Origin: an uncultured Succinatimonas sp.
Lineage (GTDB): Bacteria; Pseudomonadota; Gammaproteobacteria; Enterobacterales; Succinivibrionaceae
Assembly: GCA_900317105.1 (NCBI GenBank)
Contig: ONFP01000040.1
Span: forward strand, 1 to 38,581
DNA: 38,581 bases
Direction of reading: 5' to 3'
The notes under the pieces were generated by a model that did not search any database, was not told where the DNA came from, and saw only the letters and a program-made list of their open reading frames with translations. Position 1 is the stretch's first letter; every line of letters starts with the position of its first letter. The translations under genes and the position numbers were made by a program. This document shows positions 8,598 to 16,950 of this stretch, piece by piece.

Positions 8598-8623
8598 TTC
8601 GATTTAAAGACAACATAAAGGCT

Positions 8624-8666
8624 AAAAAAAGAGTGCCGATATTCTAACAACTGAATTACGACACTC
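8624..8666 (-). terminator. Terminator between the WYL-regulator gene and the efflux operon
   Basis: Two 14-base arms (8631-8644 with 8653-8666) pair with one wobble and two mismatches around an 8-base loop. On the minus strand the hairpin is followed by seven T. It lies 15 bases past the WYL gene's stop codon. Confidence 0.8.
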
Positions 8667-8680
8667 CTGCACAGTTTTCT

Positions 8681-9661
8681 CTATTCTGTCTTTAACAGAG
8701 AAAAAATCTCTTTTTCATTATCAAGAACCAGCTGTCTTTCTTTTGCCGGAAGCTTTTTATAATCTTCGGTAAGCTTGAGGTTTCTTACAGCATAGAAGAG
8801 CAGAGCCTTTCTTACCTCATGTTCAATATAGCCGTTATTACCGATGCCGTAATCTAAAGCCAAAACATTTCTTTCATTCTCAGATAGTTCAGGGTTAATC
8901 TTTAGCTTTAAAACAACCTTCTCGTTCCAGTCTGCATCAGATGCTGCATCTGTACCAACTTCTCTGAAACCATTACCCAGCGGATCAGGGAAACGATCAT
9001 TTGGAGCCATGATTTTAGGAGTATCAGAGGATTTTATTCTGGACAGAACATAATCTCTAAATTCATGTCTGTCGTAGCAGTATGCTCTGATGTGCCATCT
9101 GAAACCATCATAAGCAAAAGAATGAGGAGCAATCAGATAATCCATGTATTTGCCCTGAGATAAAGACATATAGACAATATGCATTGCCATGTGCTCGTTG
9201 ATGGCATCAATAAGATTACACAGAAGTTTCGCCTCAACCTTTCTCTTTGGAGGAACAAGAGTAGCTGCAGCTACAGGGAATCTTCCATTAAAGAAGTTTC
9301 GTGAATCAGAGAGGGAATCTCGAGAAACTAAGGCAAGATCCTCTAGGAAATGATCAGGAGAGCATTCATCAGGGAAAACAGGCTTAAAGTCATCAGTACG
9401 AACATAAAGCTTTTTGTGAACATCATAGCGAAGGTTTTCTCTTGAAGGTTTACTGTTTTTTACCAGCTCTCTGTACAAGGAAAAATCAAGAGATGACTGA
9501 GGAACAGAAATACCAAAAAAGTTAACCAGATCAGAACGATTGATTTTGCCTTCAACACTCAGACGAAAATCAATGAATTCCATACGTCTTCTAATACTCC
9601 ATTTATTAGGAGTTATTTCAGACTTGTCAGATTTCTGAGCTGCAATCTCTTTTTTTACCAT
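8681..9661 (-). CDS. WYL-domain transcriptional regulator
   Basis: I take the ATG at 9661, which has AAGGA about 10 bases upstream; a GTG at 9682 would add seven residues. The 326-residue protein starts with a helix-rich DNA-binding part (about residues 15-90, with GKINRSDLVNFFGIS resembling a recognition-helix unit). A WYL domain follows: INEHMAMHIVYMS, then APHSFAYDGFRWHIRAYCYDR and RDYVLSRIKS. WYL domains sense ligands (nucleotides or nucleic acids in studied cases) and often regulate defence or DNA-damage genes. No defence gene is adjacent. The downstream operon encodes an efflux pump, separated by a terminator. Confidence 0.8.
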   Translation of the reverse strand: MVKKEIAAQKSDKSEITPNKWSIRRRMEFIDFRLSVEGKINRSDLVNFFGISVPQSSLDFSLYRELVKNSKPSRENLRYDVHKKLYVRTDDFKPVFPDECSPDHFLEDLALVSRDSLSDSRNFFNGRFPVAAATLVPPKRKVEAKLLCNLIDAINEHMAMHIVYMSLSQGKYMDYLIAPHSFAYDGFRWHIRAYCYDRHEFRDYVLSRIKSSDTPKIMAPNDRFPDPLGNGFREVGTDAASDADWNEKVVLKLKINPELSENERNVLALDYGIGNNGYIEHEVRKALLFYAVRNLKLTEDYKKLPAKERQLVLDNEKEIFSLLKTE

Positions 9662-9863
9662 AAGGGGCCAATCCTTTCTCACTGAATAACAAAACAGATA
9701 AAATAAATAAAAAATACACCCTATCTTTATTCTGTATAGGTTTAAACATTTTTGATAGAAATTTTATCTCAAAAAAAAGTATATGTATAGTAATTCAATG
9801 AGAAAATAAACATAGCCCCATAATTTATACAACGTTAGAAAAAAGTTAAAACAACTAAAAAAA

Positions 9864-10865
9864 CTATTTAAGGGCCTCAAGACACAGACTGACCATACCT
9901 GATACAGTATCTTCCCTTAAATTATCTGTAATCTCGATCTTAGGAAGCAAAGCCTCTTCGGCTGGAGTTCCGAGCTGTTTCTTTAATCTGTCAATAAAGC
10001 CTGGTCTTAAAGTCTCAGAATAAATAGCCATATATCCAGGATTTAACACACACATTACTGCTCTGATGGTTCTGATGGCAAGGTCATCTGCCTGCATGGA
10101 TTCAGATGGCAAAACTCCGATATCATTGTACATAGGGAAATAACGGATCTCCCCTGCCATTCCATCTTTTCCTCTTAAAACAGCACCGTTATAACAGAAT
10201 CCACAGCCGGGAATTTTTCCTGGAACAAGAATAACTCCACTTACATATTCCTGATTTTTACATCTCTTATAGCAGCCTAAGGTTGCAGCATTAATATCTG
10301 TTTCAAAAAAAACTGGTATATTGAACTGCTTTTCAAGATGAGAAGATAGTCTTTTTGACTGGCTGTCATGACGAATTGCACTTCCGACACGACCTCCAAC
10401 ATCATCTGAAGGCATCGAAACACCTATCACAGAAATCTTTGGGTGCCTGTTGATATAACGTTCCATTCCAATTTTTAGCTCATTGGTCTGTATTGAATCA
10501 GATTCTTCAATAAGTTCTTCCTTTCGCTCAATACATTCGCCAAACAGATTATGAACAGAATAACCTACATATTTGTTTCCTGATCTTTTATATATAGACA
10601 GAATAAGCATGAGCTTATTCATCTCATTAAATCGGTATGTAGATGCTGGACGACCGTTAGGCATATTCACCTTGCCTGCATCAAGAACCTCTCCAGAGGC
10701 AATCAGTAGAGATATTATTTTATTTAAGGTAACGACAGAAAGTCCTGTCAGTTCCTTTAACTTAGAACTTGTACAAACCTGTTCATCATGGAGAGCCTGT
10801 CGTACAAGCTGCAGATTCTGTTCACGGATCTGACGTGATGTAATTGTAAGCGAAGTATCAACCAT
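9864..10865 (-). CDS. ROK-family transcriptional regulator (NagC/XylR type), probably without kinase activity
   Basis: The start at 10865 has AAGG 7 bases upstream. Residues 1-75 form a winged helix (LVRQALHDEQVCTSSKLKEL then NKIISLLIASGEVLDAG and NGRPAST, the typical ROK wing). The rest is a ROK fold: GVSMPSDDVGGRV, FFETDINAATLGCYKRC and RGKDGMAGEIRYFP. The phosphate-binding DxGxT loop near residue 85 is replaced by LILSIYKRSGNK, and the family zinc motif (CxCGxxGC) is absent. A sugar-responsive repressor or activator is therefore likely and enzymatic activity is not. It is transcribed divergently from the oxidoreductase operon across a 440-base gap and might regulate it. Confidence 0.82.
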   Translation of the reverse strand: MVDTSLTITSRQIREQNLQLVRQALHDEQVCTSSKLKELTGLSVVTLNKIISLLIASGEVLDAGKVNMPNGRPASTYRFNEMNKLMLILSIYKRSGNKYVGYSVHNLFGECIERKEELIEESDSIQTNELKIGMERYINRHPKISVIGVSMPSDDVGGRVGSAIRHDSQSKRLSSHLEKQFNIPVFFETDINAATLGCYKRCKNQEYVSGVILVPGKIPGCGFCYNGAVLRGKDGMAGEIRYFPMYNDIGVLPSESMQADDLAIRTIRAVMCVLNPGYMAIYSETLRPGFIDRLKKQLGTPAEEALLPKIEITDNLREDTVSGMVSLCLEALK

Positions 10866-11305
10866 TATCAGCCTTACTTTAATAACATTAATAAACCTAG
10901 TTTAATAATATCATTTTTTTTAATTTTGTTCAAAACATGAAATTTTATTATTTTAAATTAGCATTAGCTAATTATACAAAACCGAAGATAAATAACAGTA
11001 TAAACGTATTTTTTTTGATACATATATTTGTTATATTTATATGTTATATCTATTGCAAATTAAGATAACAACTTTAGATATATATCGCATTTTATTCCCT
11101 ATTCTGACATTTTAGAATCTTTACCGAGCCTTATATTTCAGCTTTTTGAATCAAACAAAATCAGATTTTCATTTTCAGATAAATTTTCATATTTTTTGTT
11201 AGTTATTTTTCAAAGATTTGTGAATTTTTAATAAATAACTAAAATTATCTTGACGGTTCCTAGAGAACCAATTTTTTTTACATACACTGCAAACGAGGAG
11301 CCTTA
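10866..11305. promoter_or_regulatory. AT-rich divergent regulatory region between the ROK gene and the oxidoreductase operon
   Basis: This 440-base gap holds no convincing gene. It is strongly AT-rich, with TATAT-type runs around 11020-11090. Near its right edge the arms GGTTC/GAACC (11255-11259 and 11265-11269) form a short inverted repeat followed by a run of eight T, ending 26 bases before the start codon. The repeat could be an operator, a leader attenuator or a weak terminator. TTGACG at 11250 could also be a -35 box, but no good -10 follows at normal spacing. Confidence 0.45.
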
Positions 11306-11866
11306 ATGCTTCAAATTAGATTACATGGCCGTGGAGGCCAAGGTGTAGTGACCGCAGCTGAAATGCTGACTCTTGCAGCATTCTATGAAGGTCATCATGC
11401 ACAAGCTTTCCCAAGCTTCGGTTCTGAGCGTACTGGCGCTCCAGTGGTTGCATATGCCCGTATTGATAATAAAGAAATTCGTACTCACGAGCCTATTCAG
11501 CAGCCAGGAGTTGTTCTTGTTCAGGATAAGACACTATTAGGATCAGTTGATGTATTCGGTGGATTGGATCCAAACGGATATGCAATTATCAATTCAAAAG
11601 AAGCACCAGAAGTTGTTGTACCAGAACTAGTAAAGATGTTACCTAAGGGTCACGTATTCACTGTTCCTGCAACAGATTTTGCTATGCAGAAGATTGGTAA
11701 GCCTCTACCAGGAGCTCCAATGCTTTCAGCTTTAGCAGCTGTAACTGACATTCTGAAACTAGAATCAGTTCAGAAAGCATTCCAGGAAAGATATCCAGGT
11801 AAGGTTGGTGATGCAAATGCTGAAACCGCTGCCCTTGCATACAACTATATTAAGGGAGTTCTATAA
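11306..11866 (+). CDS. porC: Pyruvate/2-oxoacid:acceptor oxidoreductase, gamma subunit
   Basis: This 186-residue subunit begins with the family signature RLHGRGGQGVVTAAEML, followed by FPSFGSERTGAPV (about residues 36-48), the hallmarks of domain III of multi-subunit POR/VOR/KOR enzymes. The complex oxidatively decarboxylates a 2-oxoacid with CoA to acyl-CoA and CO2 and passes electrons to ferredoxin. A strong ribosome site (GAGGAG, 6 bases upstream) fixes the start. Its stop overlaps the next start as TAATG, so translation is coupled. It is first in a four-gene operon. Pyruvate as substrate is the likely choice but is not proven by sequence. Confidence 0.92.
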   Translation: MLQIRLHGRGGQGVVTAAEMLTLAAFYEGHHAQAFPSFGSERTGAPVVAYARIDNKEIRTHEPIQQPGVVLVQDKTLLGSVDVFGGLDPNGYAIINSKEAPEVVVPELVKMLPKGHVFTVPATDFAMQKIGKPLPGAPMLSALAAVTDILKLESVQKAFQERYPGKVGDANAETAALAYNYIKGVL

Positions 11867-13110
11867 TGCTTAAGCAAATCGAAGGTTCATTAGGTGTAGC
11901 TGAGGCAGTTGCTTTATGCCGTCCAGGCGTTGTATGTGCCTACCCTATTTCTCCACAGACTCACATTGTTGAAAACGTAGGTAAGTTCGTAAAGACCGGT
12001 ACCTTAAAGGACTGTGATTTCCTGAATGTTGAATCAGAGTTCTCTGCAATGTCAGTAGCTATCGGTTCTTCCGTTGGCGGTGCCCGTACCTATACAGCAA
12101 CAGCATCACAGGGTCTGCTGTTCATGACAGAAGGTATCTATTCAGCATCAGGTTTAGGTCTTCCAATTGTTATGACCGTTGCATCACGTGCTATCGGTGG
12201 TCCAATCAACATCTGGAACGATCACTCAGATTCTCTTTCACAGCGTGATTCCGGCTGGCTGCAGTTATTCTGCGAGTCAAACCAGGACGCTGTTGATACT
12301 CATATCATGGCTTTCAAGATCGCTGAAAAGGTTGGTCTACCAGTTATGGTATGTATGGATGGTTTCGTTTTAACTCACGCATTCGAAAGACTGGATATTC
12401 CAGATCAGGAGACTGTTGATAAGTTCTTAGGTGAGTACGAGCCAAAAGAATACCTGACCCCAAAGGATCCTGTATCTATTGGTGCTATGGTTGGACCTGA
12501 GGCCTTTACCGAGGTTCGTTTCCTGCAGCAGCGTAAGATGGCAAAAGCTCTAAAAGTTATCGAGGAAGTAACTGAAGAGTATCGTGCTCTTACAGGTTCT
12601 AAGTCAGGCGGTATCCTAGATTGCTACAACTGCGAAAACGCAGATCTGAAGATCATTATCATGGGTTCAACCGTAGGTACTGCTAAGGATGAAATTGACA
12701 GGCTAAAAGCACAGGGTATCAATGTTGGTATCATTTCCTTAAAGTCATTCCGTCCATTCCCTTATGAGAAACTAGCCGAGGCAATCGGTGACACCAAGCA
12801 GGTTATCTGCCTTGAAAGAGCATTCTCATTTGGTGCTCGCGGTATTATCTGCCCTGAAGTTAAACGTGCAATGGAAGGCAAGAACTGCGATATCAAGACT
12901 GTTGTAGCAGGCTTAGGCGGTCGACCAATCTTCGGTACAACTATCAACGGTATTGTAAAGGATGCTCTTGCAGGCAAGTTTACTGAGGAATTCACCTGGT
13001 TTGACATCGACTCAAATGTCCTAAATGGCTACACTCAGAAGGCAGAAGGTGTAACCTTCCCACAGGGTCCGCTAGGTCAGTCAGTTTTAGAAGACTCAGT
13101 CAAGGGTTAA
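11866..13110 (+). CDS. porA: Pyruvate/2-oxoacid:acceptor oxidoreductase, alpha subunit
   Basis: This 414-residue subunit carries domains I and II of the enzyme. The N-terminus reads EGSLGVAEAVALCRPGVVCAYPISPQTHIVE, the conserved pyrimidine-binding face for thiamine diphosphate; NVESEFSAMSVAIGSSVGGARTYTATASQGLLFM follows in two conserved blocks. Residues around 265-350 form the C-terminal domain (IIIMGSTVGTAKDEID, GIISLKSFRPFP). It pairs with the beta subunit encoded next, 15 bases downstream. The separate-subunit form contrasts with the single-chain NifJ/YdbK enzyme usual in enteric bacteria. Confidence 0.92.
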   Translation: MLKQIEGSLGVAEAVALCRPGVVCAYPISPQTHIVENVGKFVKTGTLKDCDFLNVESEFSAMSVAIGSSVGGARTYTATASQGLLFMTEGIYSASGLGLPIVMTVASRAIGGPINIWNDHSDSLSQRDSGWLQLFCESNQDAVDTHIMAFKIAEKVGLPVMVCMDGFVLTHAFERLDIPDQETVDKFLGEYEPKEYLTPKDPVSIGAMVGPEAFTEVRFLQQRKMAKALKVIEEVTEEYRALTGSKSGGILDCYNCENADLKIIIMGSTVGTAKDEIDRLKAQGINVGIISLKSFRPFPYEKLAEAIGDTKQVICLERAFSFGARGIICPEVKRAMEGKNCDIKTVVAGLGGRPIFGTTINGIVKDALAGKFTEEFTWFDIDSNVLNGYTQKAEGVTFPQGPLGQSVLEDSVKG

Positions 13111-13125
13111 GCAGGAGACAGTACA

Positions 13126-14187
13126 ATGTTAGAAAAGATTAAATTCTACCAGACAGGTTCAAACACTGTTGGTAATCGTATGTTAAATCCTGCTATGCGT
13201 ACAAATCAGGCATCAGAGGATCGTAACAACAGCTTAATTTCAGGTCACAGAGCCTGTCAGGGCTGTGGTGAGGCATTAGGCGCAAGATATGCAATTGATG
13301 CTGCAATGAAGGCAACAAACGGACAGATTATGCTGGTGAATGCAACCGGCTGTCTTGAAGTTTTCTCAACTCCATATCCAGAATCAGCATGGAAGCTGCC
13401 ATGGGTTCACTCCCTGTTCGGTAATGCTGCATCAGTAGGATCTGGTCTTGCAGCCGCTGCTGCTGTATTAGCAAAAAAACACGGTGATTCCGTTGTTCCT
13501 CGTGTTATTGCTCAGGGCGGTGACGGTGGTACCACCGATATCGGTTTTGGTCCTCTGTCAGGTATGTTCGAGCGTAACGACGATGTACTTTACATCTGCT
13601 ATGACAACGAAGCATACATGAACACCGGTGTTCAGCGTTCATCTGCAACTCCTCCTTCAGCAAGAACAGCTACCACTCAGCTGGTTGGAGACAAACCAGG
13701 TGCTGACTGGGGTAAAGGTAAGGATGTACCTCTGATTGCTATGGCTCACGGTATTCCTTATGTAGCAACTGCAACTGTTGCTGATCTTCGTGACCTTGAG
13801 TATAAGGTTACAAAGGCAATGTCATTCCACGGAGCCCGTTATATTCAGATTCTTGTTCCTTGTCCTCTAGGCTGGGGCTTACAGTCAAATGCAACTGTTA
13901 CCGCAGCACGTATGGCAATGGAAACTGGTTTCTTCCCTGTTTATGAAGCTGAATACGGCAAGATTACTTCTGTACGTAAGATTCGTCAGAAGCAGCCAGT
14001 GCTTAACTATCTGAAGATGCAGCGCAGATACGCTCACCTGACCGGAAAGAAGGCAGATCCAAATGTTGTTGCAAGACTGCAGGCAATGTGTGATGCCAAT
14101 ATCAAGGATTTCGGTCTGCTAGGTGATGATGAACCAAGTTCAACACCAGTTGCAATTCAGGCTTACGAGCGTAGCTCAGCTGTTTAA
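13126..14187 (+). CDS. porB: Pyruvate/2-oxoacid:acceptor oxidoreductase, beta subunit (TPP-binding)
   Basis: This 353-residue subunit binds thiamine diphosphate through GGDGGTTDIGFGPLSG (131-146) ending in NEAYMNTG (161-168), the classical GDG...N motif. Cysteines C44 and C47 (RACQGCGE), C76 (ATGCLE) and C246 (VPCPLGWG) match the four ligands of the proximal [4Fe-4S] cluster. AGGAG precedes the start by 9 bases. The N-terminal 35 residues are longer than in minimal beta subunits. The next gene follows after 15 bases and supplies the electron outlet. Confidence 0.92.
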   Translation: MLEKIKFYQTGSNTVGNRMLNPAMRTNQASEDRNNSLISGHRACQGCGEALGARYAIDAAMKATNGQIMLVNATGCLEVFSTPYPESAWKLPWVHSLFGNAASVGSGLAAAAAVLAKKHGDSVVPRVIAQGGDGGTTDIGFGPLSGMFERNDDVLYICYDNEAYMNTGVQRSSATPPSARTATTQLVGDKPGADWGKGKDVPLIAMAHGIPYVATATVADLRDLEYKVTKAMSFHGARYIQILVPCPLGWGLQSNATVTAARMAMETGFFPVYEAEYGKITSVRKIRQKQPVLNYLKMQRRYAHLTGKKADPNVVARLQAMCDANIKDFGLLGDDEPSSTPVAIQAYERSSAV

Positions 14188-14202
14188 AGGAGATAGTTAA
14201 TC

Positions 14203-15831
14203 ATGATGAATAAAGCTTTCGCTGTTACCCTTGATCCAGCTACTTCCTTACAGAATCACACTGGTTCATGGCGTACTCTGCGTCCTGTAAATGTATTCAA
14301 GTTGCCACCTTGCAACAATCAGTGCCCTGCAGGTGAAAACATTCAGCAGTGGCTGTATTATGCTGCAGAAGGTGACTATGAACACGCATGGCGTATTTTA
14401 ACTGAAGAAAACCCAATGCCTGCATGTATGGGTCGTGTCTGCTATCACACCTGTGAAGGCAAGTGCAACCGCGGTTTCTTAGATGAGAGTGTTGGCATTA
14501 ACTCTGTTGAGCGTTTCTTAGGTGACTATGCTTTAGAGCATAACCTGTCATTCAAGCGCCCAGCACGTGAAACCGGCAAGAAGGTTCTGATTGTAGGCGC
14601 AGGACCTGCAGGTCTTTCAGCAGCATATCACTTACGTCGTTTCGGTCACACAGTTCACATCGTTGAAATGGGTAAGGAAGCCGGCGGTATGATGCGTTAC
14701 GGTATCCCTGTATATCGTCTGCCACGTAATATTCTTGATGCCGAAATCAAGCGTATCACAGATATGGGTGTAACCATTGAATGCGGCCGAAAAGTCGAAG
14801 ATATCGAAGCAGAAAAGAAGAACGGCAAATATGATGCTGTTATTCTTGGCTTAGGAGCTTCAATTTCAACCAACGTTGATATTCCTCAGGGCGATACCAC
14901 TTCAGTCCTGAACGCTCTTTCAGTTCTAGGTCAGATTGAGACCACCGGTGATATCCAGATTGCACGTCGTGTTGCTGTTTACGGTGGTGGTAATACCGCT
15001 GTTGACGTAGCTCGTTCATTACGTCGTATCGGTGCAGAACCTATCATTGTTTACCGTCGTAACCGTGATAAGATGCCTGCAAACGAGGAAGAAATGGATG
15101 CAGCTATCGAGGAAGGCATTCAGGTTAAGTGGCTGTCTACCATTGCATCAGCTTCAAAGGATAAACTCAAGATAGAAAAGATGGAGTTGGACGAGAACGG
15201 AAAACCAAAGCCAACTGGTCAGTATGAAGAGTTACCTGCAGATGCTGTTGTTCTGGCTATCGGACAGAATGTTGATAAGTCTGTACTGTCAAAACTATCC
15301 AACCTAGAGATGGATAAAGACAGCGTTGTAATTAACCAGGAAACCATGATGACTTCAATTGAAGGCGTCTTTGCTGCTGGTGACTGCGCAAGCACAGACA
15401 GAACCGTAACTCGTGCCATCGGTATGGGTAAGAATGCAGCTCGTGGTGTAAATGCTTATCTGAACGGTAAGACCTACAAAAAACCGGAGAAGCATGAGAT
15501 TGCCAAGTTCGAGGATATGCATCCTTGGTACTACACCGATGCTCCTAAGATGGTTCGTGAGGAACTTGAAGCAGCTCGCCGTTCAAATACCTTCGATGAG
15601 GTTCAGATTGGTCTGACCGAAGAGAATGCAGTGTTTGAAGCTCGTCGCTGTCTATCCTGCGGTAACTGTATGGAATGTGACAACTGCTACGGTGTCTGCC
15701 CAGACAGCGCTGTAATTAAGTTAGGTCCAGGTAAGGGCTATGAATTTAATTACGACTACTGCAAGGGCTGTGGTGTATGCGCACAGGAATGTCCATGCGG
15801 CCACATCAAGATGGTTCCTGAGCAGATCTAA
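14203..15831 (+). CDS. GltD-like FAD/NAD(P) oxidoreductase fused to a 2[4Fe-4S] ferredoxin (POR electron-transfer subunit)
   Basis: The 542 residues divide into three parts. First is an N-terminal Fe-S domain with C37, C41, C75, C80, C84 and C88, as in glutamate synthase small subunits. Second is a flavoprotein core with the FAD loop VGAGPAGLSA (131-140) and the pyridine-nucleotide loop GGGNTAVDVA (261-270), plus GVFAAGDCA for FAD. Third is a C-terminal POR-delta-type ferredoxin domain (from about 484) with CLSCGNCMECDNC and CKGCGVCAQECPC. AGGAG lies about 8 bases upstream. As last gene of the POR operon it probably carries electrons from pyruvate to NAD(P), or back. Automatic pipelines often call such proteins glutamate synthase, which the context argues against. 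Confidence 0.88.
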   Translation: MMNKAFAVTLDPATSLQNHTGSWRTLRPVNVFKLPPCNNQCPAGENIQQWLYYAAEGDYEHAWRILTEENPMPACMGRVCYHTCEGKCNRGFLDESVGINSVERFLGDYALEHNLSFKRPARETGKKVLIVGAGPAGLSAAYHLRRFGHTVHIVEMGKEAGGMMRYGIPVYRLPRNILDAEIKRITDMGVTIECGRKVEDIEAEKKNGKYDAVILGLGASISTNVDIPQGDTTSVLNALSVLGQIETTGDIQIARRVAVYGGGNTAVDVARSLRRIGAEPIIVYRRNRDKMPANEEEMDAAIEEGIQVKWLSTIASASKDKLKIEKMELDENGKPKPTGQYEELPADAVVLAIGQNVDKSVLSKLSNLEMDKDSVVINQETMMTSIEGVFAAGDCASTDRTVTRAIGMGKNAARGVNAYLNGKTYKKPEKHEIAKFEDMHPWYYTDAPKMVREELEAARRSNTFDEVQIGLTEENAVFEARRCLSCGNCMECDNCYGVCPDSAVIKLGPGKGYEFNYDYCKGCGVCAQECPCGHIKMVPEQI

Positions 15832-15855
15832 TCATATTGAAGCATTAAATGTAAT

Positions 15856-15888
15856 GGCTGTATATCCAAAAGGTATACAGCCTTTTAT
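15856..15888 (+). terminator. Terminator of the oxidoreductase operon
   Basis: A perfect 9-bp stem GGCTGTATA/TATACAGCC (15856-15864 with 15874-15882), 9-base loop, then TTTTATG. It starts 25 bases past the stop codon. Confidence 0.85.
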
Positions 15889-15909
15889 GTATAAGGTGTT
15901 GTTAATAAA

Positions 15910-16293
15910 ATGGATTTCAATTATCTCAGATACTCTCTTAGGAGTTTTTTGGATTCTGATTTTAAACGGGAAGAGATATCAGATATCTTAAATGCCAAAG
16001 AACCTGAGAAATTCTCAAGAGCCTACCTGAAAAGTCTTAACTTCAAGGAAGAAAATGAATCGAGGATGAGAATCAGATTCAGAGTCCTGATTGACAAAGC
16101 CTATGCGGCGAATATCCCGCTAGGAGAAGAACTAGGCCCCTATTCAAGCCCCGAGGATGCATATCTTGCAAGGCAAAGATATATTGCAGGCTATACCAAA
16201 AAGGGAGAGACCATTGCAATTCTAAACAAATTCCTACTGATGATTCTGCTAGCAATGTTATCTGTTGCAATCGTATTACTTTTCTCGGTTTAA
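15910..16293 (+). CDS. Tail-anchored small protein (127 aa), function unknown
   Basis: The protein is mostly charged and helical (residues 1-100) with one C-terminal membrane segment (about 104-125, FLLMILLAMLSVAIVLLFSV), so it should sit on the cytoplasmic side of the inner membrane as a tail-anchored protein. AAGGTG lies about 12 bases before the ATG, a weak fit. It starts 22 bases after the terminator of the oxidoreductase operon, so it may be expressed by read-through. I recognise no family. Confidence 0.65.
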   Translation: MDFNYLRYSLRSFLDSDFKREEISDILNAKEPEKFSRAYLKSLNFKEENESRMRIRFRVLIDKAYAANIPLGEELGPYSSPEDAYLARQRYIAGYTKKGETIAILNKFLLMILLAMLSVAIVLLFSV

Positions 16294-16465
16294 TTCACAT
16301 ATTAAGAATAATTCCTGATTTTTGAATTAAACTATCTCAATATGACCTATACTTATATATAGGTGAATGTTCAGTATAAAAAACAATATTTCCAATATAG
16401 TGGATTTAAAATTGTTTTTGATAAAACAATCTGTTAGCATAGATTTATGGTAAACATTTACCACA

Positions 16466-16646
16466 AGATTCCCTGGGGTGCGATCAAGTTATTTGTACCC
16501 TGAGCCGATATCTACAGACATTGGTGTCTTCCTGATTATAGTGTGCAGGCCCGGATTGCCCGCGGAAGCCTAAGTAGTCATCTGATGCCAAACTTGAACA
16601 CACTGGTTCAAGGAGTCAAGAATAGCGGATTCACTTCCGGGGTTCT
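16466..16646 (+). ncRNA. ssrS: 6S RNA
   Basis: About 181 bases, close to the 184 of E. coli 6S RNA. It holds the conserved left-arm tract CCCTGAGCCGATAT (16498-16511), a central GAAGCCTAAG near 16565, and the CTTGAAC...GGTTCAAGG hairpin (16593-16613) seen in E. coli. The ends pair: 16466-16480 with 16632-16646 gives 13 of 15 pairs including wobbles. 6S RNA mimics an open promoter and binds the sigma-70 RNA polymerase, damping transcription in stationary phase. In E. coli it lies between zapA and fau; here it precedes crp. Ends are from folding, so they may be off by a few bases. Confidence 0.92.
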
Positions 16647-16789
16647 CACTTCAAACGTACCATTCCTATATTCATTTCCTAATTGCGATTTTTGTATAGT
16701 ACAATTTACGGACTTTTCAAAAAACATTTTATAAAATCGTGAATTAAGTCACTATATATACAAAATCTATGTTGAATTATGCCTAAGCT

Positions 16790-16819
16790 TTAACAAAAAA
16801 AAATTAACATATGTATAAT
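16790..16819 (+). promoter_or_regulatory. Probable crp promoter
   Basis: TTAACA (16790-16795) and a perfect TATAAT (16814-16819) are separated by 18 bases. The expected start near 16826 gives a leader of about 125 bases before the crp ATG. That leader carries a CTCTAC/GTAGAG hairpin (16861-16866 with 16877-16882) with no T run, so it is not a terminator and could affect mRNA stability or translation. Confidence 0.6.
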
Positions 16820-16950
16820 GAAAATATCTTAAGAGCTCATTATTTAGTTAGCGGTTTAGCCTCTACTGCATTGGATGTAGAGCAAAAACTTAATATGAAT
16901 TCTAAGTGAATTTATTTTTTTGATTTGGCTATTTTTAGAGTAAAAAAAAG

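Noticed and set aside
15740..15991. 83-codon plus-strand frame across the end of the oxidoreductase operon
   Set aside because: It spans the operon terminator and overlaps two better frames.
16543..16734. 63-codon plus-strand frame
   Set aside because: It lies largely inside the 6S RNA and has no ribosome site, so it is a chance frame.
16859..16883. Hairpin in the crp leader considered as a tRNA fragment or riboswitch
   Set aside because: Only a 6-bp stem is present, with no tRNA arms, conserved aptamer sequence or T run; it is noted only as leader structure.
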